From positions 124,001 to 188,000 of the forward strand of contig NZ_JAGINX010000001.1 of the NCBI RefSeq assembly GCF_017876395.1: 64,000 bases of DNA. The letters are read 5' to 3'. The notes below the pieces were generated by a model, which saw only the letters and a program-made list of their open reading frames with translations, was not told where the DNA came from and made no database searches. The DNA comes from Nesterenkonia lacusekhoensis. GTDB taxonomy: Bacteria > Actinomycetota > Actinomycetes > Actinomycetales > Micrococcaceae. A program made the position numbers and the translations under genes. This document shows positions 7,846 through 14,197 of this stretch, one piece after another; positions within the stretch are counted from its first letter, which is position 1, and the number at the start of each line of letters is the position of its first letter.

Positions 7846-9072
7846 ATGCCGCAGTCTCTGAACCCAGAGGAACAGATCCTCGTCAGCACCGCGGGGTCCC
7901 TTCCCCGGACGCCCGAGCTGATCGCCGCCAACGCGGCCCGCGAACTCGAGGATGACGGGTTCACCCTGAAACGGACCCCGGAGTTCGACGCACTGCTCAC
8001 CGACGCCGTGGTCGATCTGGTCCAGCGCCAGGCGGAGCTCGGTGTGACACTGCCGGGCGACGGCGAATTCGGCAAGGCGATGTCATCGGCCGTGGACTAC
8101 GGCGCCTGGTGGTCCTACATCTTCCAGAGGGTGGGCGGTCTGGAGGTGACCGGCGAGAACCTCTTCACCTGGCCCCACCAGGAGTCCTCCCCGGGGGACC
8201 TGAAGCTGACGAATATGCTCAACCGCCGCGACTGGGTGAGGTTCCGGGACTTCTACACCGGGGACTCGCCCACTGGCGAGCACGCCGTGCCGTTCCCGGC
8301 CACCACCGGTGAGCTGACCTGGCGCGGTCAGGACGCAGTGGAGACCGATATCGCCAACCTCAAGAAGGGCTTGGAGGCGGCCGGGGTCGAGCAGGGGTTC
8401 CTGACCTCCATCGCTCCCGGCTCCGGGGCACGTGTGCCCAATTCGCACTACGCCAGTGAGGAGGAGCATCTCTACGCCTGGGCCGAGGTGCTGCGCAACG
8501 AGTACAAGGCCATCACCGACGCCGGCCTGATCCTGCAGCTCGACGACCCCTGCCTGGCCGAGAACTGGGACCAGATCACCCCGGAGCCCTCGGTGGAGGA
8601 CTACCGGAGGTTCACCCAGCTGCGGATCGAGGCGCTGAACTACGCCCTGCGCGACATCGACCCCGAACTGGTCCGGCTCCACATCTGCTGGGGCTCCTGG
8701 CACGGGCCGCACACCACGGACCTGGAGTTCCGCCACATCGCAGACCTGTGCCTGGGTGCGGATGCGAAGTACTTCACCTTCGAGGCCGGCAACGTCCGCC
8801 ACGAGCACGAGTACACCGTCTGGGATGACCTGAAGCTTCCTGAAGGCAAGGTCATCGTTCCGGGAGTGGTCTCCCACGCCACCAACGTGGTGGAGCATCC
8901 GGAGCTGGTCGCCCAACGTCTGACTCGCTTCGCTGAGCGGGTGGGTGCGGAGAACGTCCAGGCCGGCACCGACTGCGGGCTGGGCGGGCGTCTCCACCCG
9001 GACATCGCCTTCGCCAAGCTGGAGTCCCTGGGCCAGGGCGCGGCCTTGGCCTCACAGCGTCTGCTGGGCTGA
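7846..9072 (+). CDS. Cobalamin-independent methionine synthase II (MetE C-terminal-like) family protein
   Basis: A 408-residue protein corresponding to the C-terminal catalytic half of MetE, the same fold as epoxyalkane:coenzyme M transferases. Zinc-ligand positions are visible: RLHICWGSWHG (His and Cys), a Glu in KYFTFEAGN, and Cys in QAGTDCGLGG. It lacks the N-terminal half of true MetE (about 750 residues), so the methyl donor and acceptor are uncertain. Methyl transfer to a thiol is likely. The ATG at 7846 is preferred over a GTG at 7840 because AAAGGAC ends 9 nt before it. It is convergent with the SAM-I-controlled small gene, which supports a role in methionine metabolism. Confidence 0.8.
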   Translation: MPQSLNPEEQILVSTAGSLPRTPELIAANAARELEDDGFTLKRTPEFDALLTDAVVDLVQRQAELGVTLPGDGEFGKAMSSAVDYGAWWSYIFQRVGGLEVTGENLFTWPHQESSPGDLKLTNMLNRRDWVRFRDFYTGDSPTGEHAVPFPATTGELTWRGQDAVETDIANLKKGLEAAGVEQGFLTSIAPGSGARVPNSHYASEEEHLYAWAEVLRNEYKAITDAGLILQLDDPCLAENWDQITPEPSVEDYRRFTQLRIEALNYALRDIDPELVRLHICWGSWHGPHTTDLEFRHIADLCLGADAKYFTFEAGNVRHEHEYTVWDDLKLPEGKVIVPGVVSHATNVVEHPELVAQRLTRFAERVGAENVQAGTDCGLGGRLHPDIAFAKLESLGQGAALASQRLLG

Positions 9073-9125
9073 GCGCGGCTCACGCGCACCCTGCTGCTGT
9101 CAGGTCACCAGTGGTCAGTCAGCTC

Positions 9126-9284
9126 TCATGCGGGGAGCATCCGACACTCCGGGTCCTGCGGGTCCTCGGCGGCACGGCGCTCCAGGCGTGCCCCGGGGAT
9201 CGGCGGCAGCGCAGAGGCCGCAAGCGCCAGGAAGGTGTCCGTCTCAGAGGAGATCTGGGAGAAGAGAGTGTCAGTCCGCGACAT
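9126..9284 (-). CDS. 52-residue protein under a SAM-I riboswitch, function unknown
   Basis: A small ORF starting MSRTDTLFSQISSETDTFLA and ending in DPQDPECRMLPA. Residues 1-22 can form an amphipathic helix; the middle is Ala/Pro-rich; there is a single Cys near the C-terminus. There is no signal peptide or membrane segment. GGAAAGGAC lies 5 nt before the ATG and directly follows the closing helix of a SAM-I riboswitch, so expression should fall when S-adenosylmethionine is abundant. It lies downstream of cysK on the same strand and faces the MetE-like gene. I do not recognise the family. It may encode a small sulfur-metabolism effector; a leader-peptide role is less likely because nothing follows it on that strand. 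Confidence 0.65.
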   Translation of the reverse strand: MSRTDTLFSQISSETDTFLALAASALPPIPGARLERRAAEDPQDPECRMLPA

Positions 9285-9296
9285 GATGAGTCCTTT

Positions 9297-9401
9297 CCAT
9301 CGTCGGATCCGTGAAGATCCCCTGGCGGTAGCACCCGGCAGAACAGAGTCCCCGGGTTGCTGCGGCGTCGTCGAGCCAGATCTCTCAGCCGCTCTGGATG
9401 G
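9297..9401 (-). promoter_or_regulatory. SAM-I (S-box) riboswitch
   Basis: Read on the minus strand, the region carries the S-box core: CCATC (P1), AGAGCGGCTGAGAGATCTGG, a CGACGACGCCGCAGCAACC block matching the usual GAUGAAACCCGGCAACC, CCGGGTGCTACCGCCAGGG matching GGUGCUAAUUCC, a GGATC/GATCC hairpin (P4) and GATGG closing P1. The GATGG strand is followed at once by AAAGGAC, the ribosome-binding site of the 52-aa ORF. There is no terminator, so control is probably at translation initiation. Confidence 0.85.
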
Positions 9402-9467
9402 GTGCATGCGCTGATCTCAGCGCCTCTCCAGGCTACCCCGCTGGGGCAGGCTGCGGAACCATCAGCG

Positions 9468-10430
9468 TCACACTGCTTCACCCGCGGTCGGGATCCTGCC
9501 GCTGTAGAGGCCGGTGGACAGGTAGCGCTCGCCGCTGTCGGCGAAGACGGTCACGATGGTCTTGCCCTCGTTCTCCGGGCGCACCGCCAGCTGACCGGCG
9601 GCATGCAGGGCCGCACCGGAGGAGATGCCCACCAGCAGCCCCATGGAGCCGGCGAGCTCCCGCGCTACGCGGTAGGCCTCGGCACCGGGGACGTCGAGGA
9701 TGTCGTCGGCCAGTTCCAGGTCCAGCACCGGCGGGACCCCGTTGCCGCCGATGATCCCCTGGATCAGGTGGGGGTTGAATCCCTCGCCGCCGTTGCGCAG
9801 CACCGGAGCCTCGGCCGGCTCGACGGCGACCACCTGCACGTCAGGGTTCTGGGACTTCAGGTATTCGCCGGCGCCGGTCAGCGTGCCGCCGGTTCCTGTG
9901 GTCGCCACGTAGAAGTCCAGCTGCCCGTCGGTGTCGCGCCAGATCTCCGGGCCGGTGGTCTCACGATGGACCTTCGGGTTGGCGGGATTGCCACCCTGCC
10001 CGGCCAAAAATGCTCCGGGAGTCTCCTCCACGATCTGTCCGGCCCTCTGGTTGGCTCCGGCCATCGCATCTCTGCCCGGGGTCAGCACCACGTCGGCGCC
10101 CAGGGCCTCGAGCAGCGAGCGGCGCTCCACTGACGCGTCATCAGGCATCGCGATGATCACCTTGTAGCCCAGCGCGGCGCCCACCCAGGCCAGGGCGATG
10201 CCGGTGTTGCCGCTGGAGGCCTCCACGATGGTGCCCCCGGGAGGCAGCTTCCCCTCAGCGGCCGCCGTCTGCACGATCGACAGCGCCGTGCGGTCCTTCA
10301 CGTTGGAGGCGGGGTTGTAGAACTCCAGCTTGGCCAGCACTGTGGCCCGGGCTCCCGGGACAGCAGCGGTGACATCCAGCAGCGGAGTGTTGCCGACCAG
10401 TTCGGTGGGGTTTGAGTATATGCGGGCCAT
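9468..10430 (-). CDS. cysK: Cysteine synthase (O-acetylserine sulfhydrylase)
   Basis: A 320-residue fold-type II PLP enzyme making cysteine from O-acetylserine and sulfide. The PLP lysine is in NPASNVKDR (about residue 45), the substrate loop is EASSGNTGIAL (about 72), the phosphate-binding loop is TTGTGGTLTGAG (about 180), and the C-terminal Ser is in GISSGAAL. Length is typical of CysK. AGGA and GGAGG elements precede the ATG. The SAM-I riboswitch and 52-aa ORF begin 66 bp downstream on the same strand and could be read from the same transcript. There is no adjacent cysE. Confidence 0.93.
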   Translation of the reverse strand: MARIYSNPTELVGNTPLLDVTAAVPGARATVLAKLEFYNPASNVKDRTALSIVQTAAAEGKLPPGGTIVEASSGNTGIALAWVGAALGYKVIIAMPDDASVERRSLLEALGADVVLTPGRDAMAGANQRAGQIVEETPGAFLAGQGGNPANPKVHRETTGPEIWRDTDGQLDFYVATTGTGGTLTGAGEYLKSQNPDVQVVAVEPAEAPVLRNGGEGFNPHLIQGIIGGNGVPPVLDLELADDILDVPGAEAYRVARELAGSMGLLVGISSGAALHAAGQLAVRPENEGKTIVTVFADSGERYLSTGLYSGRIPTAGEAV

Positions 10431-10602
10431 CCCTCCATCTTCCTACATCCGGGCAGGTCTTCCCAGACCGTCTCCGTCAGGGGCCGTGATGATGAACGCG
10501 TATGACGCGGCTCGTGAGTCGGGTCGCCGCTGACCTGCGGTGCAGCGGATCGCCCGCTTCCTGAGGGACAGAGGGTGAAGCTCCGCCCCCGAGGCCAGGC
10601 GT

Positions 10603-11946
10603 CTAGACCGGCGCGGTCCGCAGCGTCCCCTCGGCGGCCTGGGCGATGAGCTGAGCCAGCTCGTCGAGCTTTGCCGCGTCCTCAGGAAGCTGCGCGACGG
10701 AGAGCCGCAGCAGTCCCTTCGGCGGAGCCTCGGTGTAGGCGGCGGACCCGACGCCGACGATCACTCCCCGGCTGCTCAGGGCCAGTGCCGCCGTCTGCTC
10801 CTCGGGGACCTCCACCCAGAGGGACCAGCTGCCTGCGGCGCTGCGGGCGGTCAGCCCAGCCGCGGCGAAGCTGTCCAGAGCCAGCCGGCGTCGGAGGGTG
10901 TAGCGTTCGCGGGCCAGCTCCAAGCGCCGGGGGGTGCGGAAATCCTTCATCGCCGAGACGATGATCTGCTGGAGCAGGCGGCTGTCGGAGCCCAGCCCGC
11001 CGGTGCGGCTGAGCGCAGCCGCGTCCACCAGGTGTTTGGCGCCACCGATCACGGCAGTGCGCAGGTCCACGCCGAAGGCGCGGCAATAGGCGCTCACCCG
11101 CAGGGAGCGCTCCGGAAGCAGGGCAGCCAGCGACGCCGGGTCGGCGGCGGAGAGCGGGCCCAGCGGGTCATCTTCGATCACCGCCGCGGAGGAGTCGGCC
11201 AACACTGCGCGCAGCTGCTCGGCACGCTCTGCGGTGAGCGTATGGCGGTCGGCGAACGCGCCGTCGGGGCAATGCAGGAAGGCGCGGGCTCCAGCCTCGA
11301 GCGCGGTCTGCAGATCCGCAGGCAGCGGGCCGGACTCGTCGGTGCCCACGCCCAGCGGAGTCAGACCGGCGTCGCGGAGGATGTCCAGCACACCGGGGGC
11401 GGCGGGCACCTCCACAGCGACGGCCTCACCGGCAGGGACTGCGGCGCTGACCGCCATCCAGAGTCCTTCGGTGCCGCCGCCGGCCGCAGTCCACGCCTCG
11501 GGCTGGTAGGGCCATGCCTGCTGGGCGACCTTCTGCAGATCTGCTGTGATGTTCTCGCGGCTCCAGCGGTTGAAGTCCTGATGGTTCAGGGCTTTGGCCG
11601 CCGCGTCGGCCAGCGGAGGGAACAGTGCGGCGTCGGGGCTGTGCATGAGCAGATCCACCGAGGCCCAGCCGCCGAAGCTGCGCGCTCGTCGCTGCTCCGC
11701 GTCCAGGATCCGAGTCCCGCCGCGGCGGCGGGTCTCCACCACGTTCTCCTCACGGAGGATGCCCCAGGCCTGGGCGATGGTGCCCACGCTGACCCCGATC
11801 TCCTGGGCGACGTCGCGGACAGTGGGTAGGCGCATGCCTGCGCTGAGGTCGCCTGAAGCGACCATGCGGCGGATCTGCTCGGCGATCCCGGCAGGGGAGC
11901 GCTCGCTGAGCTGTTGGGCGAGTGCTTCGGCCTCGATATCAGCCAC
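10603..11946 (-). CDS. MocR-like regulator: GntR-type HTH fused to aminotransferase domain, PLP lysine replaced
   Basis: A 447-residue fusion: an N-terminal winged helix (about residues 10-80, LPTVRDVAQEIGVSVGTIAQAW) of the GntR type, a short linker, and an aminotransferase-fold domain. MocR proteins bind PLP through the Lys of an S-x-S-K-x-x-x-P-x-L-R motif. Here the aligned segment is SAYCRAFGVDLRTAVIGG, so the lysine position is Arg. It may bind ligand without a Schiff base or not bind PLP. Start GTG with GGAG 7 nt upstream. Divergent from tRNA-Tyr and upstream of cysK on the same strand; its target is unknown. Confidence 0.85.
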   Translation of the reverse strand: MADIEAEALAQQLSERSPAGIAEQIRRMVASGDLSAGMRLPTVRDVAQEIGVSVGTIAQAWGILREENVVETRRRGGTRILDAEQRRARSFGGWASVDLLMHSPDAALFPPLADAAAKALNHQDFNRWSRENITADLQKVAQQAWPYQPEAWTAAGGGTEGLWMAVSAAVPAGEAVAVEVPAAPGVLDILRDAGLTPLGVGTDESGPLPADLQTALEAGARAFLHCPDGAFADRHTLTAERAEQLRAVLADSSAAVIEDDPLGPLSAADPASLAALLPERSLRVSAYCRAFGVDLRTAVIGGAKHLVDAAALSRTGGLGSDSRLLQQIIVSAMKDFRTPRRLELARERYTLRRRLALDSFAAAGLTARSAAGSWSLWVEVPEEQTAALALSSRGVIVGVGSAAYTEAPPKGLLRLSVAQLPEDAAKLDELAQLIAQAAEGTLRTAPV

Positions 11947-12089
11947 GGGAGGACTCCAAATTCTGGGCGGGCGAAGACGGCAGTGGTGTCTGTCAGCCTA
12001 CTGCTTTGCGGCGCGGGCGCCGATTCGACGATCGTCCATGTCTTCGCTAAAGTTGTGGGGTGCCTCGCCGCGGTGGGGTGCTGGAACTC

Positions 12090-12171
12090 GGCGGATTACC
12101 CGAGCGGCCAAAGGGGGCTGACTGTAAATCAGCTGGCATTGCCTACGGGGGTTCGAATCCCTCATCCGCCA
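12090..12171 (+). tRNA. tRNA-Tyr (GTA)
   Basis: 82 nt. The acceptor stem GGCGGAT pairs with ATCCGCC, with discriminator A. The anticodon loop CTGTAAA gives GTA. The long variable arm expected of class II tRNAs is present, and the T-loop reads GGTTCGAATCC. CCA is not encoded. A hairpin terminator follows 9 nt downstream. Confidence 0.97.
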
Positions 12172-12180
12172 CCGAGACGA

Positions 12181-12212
12181 GAAGGGCGGCTCCGATATCG
12201 GGGCCGCCCTTC
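12181..12212 (+). terminator. Terminator of tRNA-Tyr
   Basis: Hairpin GAAGGGCGGC / GCCGCCCTTC with a 12-nt loop, followed by TTGCTGT. Confidence 0.75.
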
Positions 12213-12270
12213 TTGCTGTCTGGGCAGGCTGTCCGTCTGGGCGCTCTGCTTGTCGGTGCCCTCTGGCCCA

Positions 12271-12337
12271 GATCGCCCCGAGCTTTTCCCGAGATTCGCC
12301 GAAATCGGCCTGGTCAGCGGAAGAGGGCGGGGTGATC
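12271..12337. repeat. Palindromic repeat, family A copy 2 (67 bp)
   Basis: Same length as the element at 2718-2784 and identical to it at 48 of 67 positions, including the GATCGCCCCG end and the GATTCGCCGAAATCGGCC core. The outer arms still pair but with more mismatches than in copy 1. It sits in a 325-bp gap between the tRNA-Tyr terminator and the thioredoxin gene; the rest of that gap shows nothing else clear. Confidence 0.65.
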
Positions 12338-12483
12338 CGGCCCGGCAGTGCTCCGGTAACGGTCCGGTGGCGGCGCAGCGGCAACCCGCTGGCGCGGCCG
12401 GCGTCGGGCGCTGATCGCGCCGATCCAGGCTTTCGCCCGGGGCGTATTCGGGTTCTGTGAAGTGCGCTGACATCTCTCTGGCG

Positions 12484-12489
12484 TATCGT
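12484..12489 (+). promoter_or_regulatory. -10 box of leaderless promoter (thioredoxin)
   Basis: TATCGT, then GGCCGCC (7 nt), then ATG at 12497. This spacing favours the ATG at 12497 over an in-frame GTG at 12488, which would overlap the -10 box. Confidence 0.55.
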
Positions 12490-12496
12490 GGCCGCC

Positions 12497-12877
12497 ATGG
12501 CTACCAAAGACCTGACCACAGCAGAGTTCCAGCAGACGCTGGAGGACAACGACATTCTGCTCATCGACTTCTGGGCTGACTGGTGCGGACCCTGCAAGCA
12601 GTTCGCCCCCATCTACGAAGAGGTCTCGGAGCAGCACCCCGATGTGACCTTCGCCAAGGTGGACACGGAGGCCGAGCAGGAGCTGGCCGCGGCGGCGAAC
12701 ATCTCCTCCATCCCCACTCTGATGGCCTTCCGCGAGAAGGTGCTCGTCTTCTCCCAGCCCGGCGCGCTGAACGCCGATCAGCTCAACGAGGTCATCACCG
12801 CAGTGAAGGGCCTGGACATGGAAGAGGTCCATAAGCAGGTCGCTGAGCAGGGCGAGGGCGACGCTCAGGAGTCCTGA
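12497..12877 (+). CDS. trxA: Thioredoxin family protein
   Basis: A 126-residue thioredoxin with the classic active site FWADWCGPCKQF (about residues 26-37), the Asp in LLIDFWA, and the cis-Pro in SSIPTLMAF (about 75). The C-terminal 20 residues form an acidic tail. It reduces protein disulfides in the cytoplasm; no signal peptide is present. The start ATG lies 7 nt after a TATCGT box, so the message is probably leaderless. It is convergent with the glycosylase gene, with a long hairpin between them. No thioredoxin reductase gene is adjacent, so it may be an accessory thioredoxin. Confidence 0.9.
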   Translation: MATKDLTTAEFQQTLEDNDILLIDFWADWCGPCKQFAPIYEEVSEQHPDVTFAKVDTEAEQELAAAANISSIPTLMAFREKVLVFSQPGALNADQLNEVITAVKGLDMEEVHKQVAEQGEGDAQES

Positions 12878-12893
12878 GCGCTTCCCGCCCCTT

Positions 12894-12994
12894 CATCGGG
12901 GTCCCCTTTTCAGGGATATCTATTTTTCAGGGATATCTATGCCCGAAAACGGTCGCTGAGAGCCCCTGATGTCCCTGAAGCGGGGACGCCGATG
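12894..12994. repeat. Long inverted repeat with internal 17-bp tandem duplication
   Basis: 23-bp arms with three mismatches (CATCGGGGTCCCC... and its complement) close a 101-nt structure between convergent trxA and the glycosylase gene. Inside it, TTTTCAGGGATATCTAT is repeated twice, head to tail, at 12907-12923 and 12924-12940; the first copy extends the palindrome arm. The core CGAAAACGG is the complement of the CCGTTTTCG core of family A, suggesting a diverged relative. It may serve as a terminator for both genes. Confidence 0.65.
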
Positions 12995-13011
12995 CGGCAG
13001 CGCGCCTCGGT

Positions 13012-14031
13012 TCAGCGCCGCCGGTGGTCCGCGGGGGCCAGCATCGGCCCGAACCGCTGCTGCCGATAGCCGCTGACCCGCAGCAGCCGGATCACCCGGT
13101 GCCGGTGCGGACGGTAGGGCTCCAGCAGCCGCAGCATGCCGGCGTCGTCCGTTCTGCGCCCGGAGAGCGCCTCTCCCACCAGATGCGGCAGATGCCAGTC
13201 CCCGACGGCGGGCAGATCCGCTGCCCCGTGGGAGCGCTGCAGCGCCTCCGCGGCGGTCCATTCGCCGACCCCTGGGATCGAGGTCAGCTGAGCGGCCAAC
13301 CCGGCGACGGACTCCAGGTCCATCGGCGTCTCAGCGAGCCGGTGGATCGCCGCGGCGCGCCCGGCCACCCGCTGGATCGTCGCCGAGAGCGGCGGCTGCA
13401 CCCAGAGCTGGTGCCAGCTCCAGGACGGGACGCCGCGCAGCTCGCCCGCAGTCAGCGGCAGCCGCATCCACTCGGGGGCCTGGAGCTCAGCCGACGACGG
13501 CGGACGCTCCCCAAAGGTCTTCAGCAGGTTCCGCCAGCCGTGCCGCGCCTGATCATGAGTGACCTTCTGCTCCAGGATCACGGTGATGAGCTGGTCGAAG
13601 AGCTGACCCGTCGCCGGCAGCCGCAGGCCTGGATGGCGGCGACGCACCCGCGCCAGCGCCGCAGCGGAATCGTCTCCGAGCGTCTCCAGCAGAGCATCGA
13701 AGGCTGACCAGTCATCCTCAGCCCCCAGCAGTCGCGGGGCGCGCTCGATCGCGGCGGAGGCGGCCTCTTCCGTGCTGCCCAGCGCGCGGACACGGATCTC
13801 GCTGGCGCTGACCTGGTCCAGGCGCAGCGTGACAGAGCCCAGAGGCTCGGCGCGGCGAGAGATCCGGAAGCACATCCATGCCCCGGCGCCGGGGGTCCCG
13901 CCCGGGCCGCCCCGGTGCTCACCCGGGTCCACGCGTAGGGCCGGATCCCCATGGCCGCGCTGGACGATCCCGAGGCTGCGCGGCAGGTCATAGGCCGCGC
14001 CCAGGTCCACCACCGTCTGTGCCAGATGCAT
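13012..14031 (-). CDS. DNA-3-methyladenine glycosylase (AlkA-like, HhH-GPD)
   Basis: A 339-residue member of the helix-hairpin-helix base-excision glycosylases, which remove alkylated bases. The HhH motif is LTSIPGVGEWTAAEAL (about residues 252-267), followed by the catalytic Asp in LPAVGDWHLP (about 280). There are no iron-sulfur cysteines at the C-terminus. The N-terminal 150 residues are an AlkA-like substrate domain. The ATG at 14031 is preferred over a GTG at 14040 because a TAGGGT box lies 7 nt before it (leaderless). The C-terminus is Arg/His-rich. Monocistronic. Confidence 0.85.
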   Translation of the reverse strand: MHLAQTVVDLGAAYDLPRSLGIVQRGHGDPALRVDPGEHRGGPGGTPGAGAWMCFRISRRAEPLGSVTLRLDQVSASEIRVRALGSTEEAASAAIERAPRLLGAEDDWSAFDALLETLGDDSAAALARVRRRHPGLRLPATGQLFDQLITVILEQKVTHDQARHGWRNLLKTFGERPPSSAELQAPEWMRLPLTAGELRGVPSWSWHQLWVQPPLSATIQRVAGRAAAIHRLAETPMDLESVAGLAAQLTSIPGVGEWTAAEALQRSHGAADLPAVGDWHLPHLVGEALSGRRTDDAGMLRLLEPYRPHRHRVIRLLRVSGYRQQRFGPMLAPADHRRR

Positions 14032-14038
14032 CGCGCCC

Positions 14039-14044
14039 ACCCTA
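14039..14044 (-). promoter_or_regulatory. -10 box of leaderless promoter (glycosylase)
   Basis: TAGGGT on the minus strand, 7 nt (GGGCGCG) before the ATG at 14031. Confidence 0.5.
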
Positions 14045-14103
14045 CTCCGGTCCGCGATCGGTTCTGCTGTCGCTCAGCCGGAGCAGCGATGTGTGCTTTC
14101 AAG

Positions 14104-14146
14104 ACTGTGTCTCCACAACACTGTGTCTCCACAACACTGTGTCCCC
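14104..14146 (+). repeat. 16-bp tandem direct repeats upstream of cbs
   Basis: ACTGTGTCTCCACAAC occurs at 14104-14119 and 14120-14135, followed by a partial third copy (ACTGTGTCCCC) to 14146. The array ends 38 bp before the -10 box of cbs, the position expected of a transcription-factor binding array. Confidence 0.75.
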
Positions 14147-14184
14147 AGAAGACATCGGCGCTCGGCGGGGCCTGCGCCCGGCGG

Positions 14185-14190
14185 TAGCCT
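14185..14190 (+). promoter_or_regulatory. -10 box of leaderless promoter (cbs)
   Basis: TAGCCT, then GGGGGAC (7 nt), then ATG at 14198. The purine-rich spacer could also act as a weak ribosome-binding site. Confidence 0.5.
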
Positions 14191-14197
14191 GGGGGAC

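Noticed and set aside
9408-9423. GCGCTGATCTCAGCGC palindrome as terminator of cysK
   Set aside because: It pairs well but has no T-run and lies just before the riboswitch; no function can be assigned from sequence.
14104-14146. CRISPR array
   Set aside because: The repeats are adjacent with no unique spacers, and no cas genes are nearby. They are simple tandem direct repeats.
14093-14197. 35-codon N-terminal extension of Cbs
   Set aside because: It would translate the 16-bp tandem repeats; the ATG at 14198 begins the conserved domain and follows a -10 box by 7 nt.
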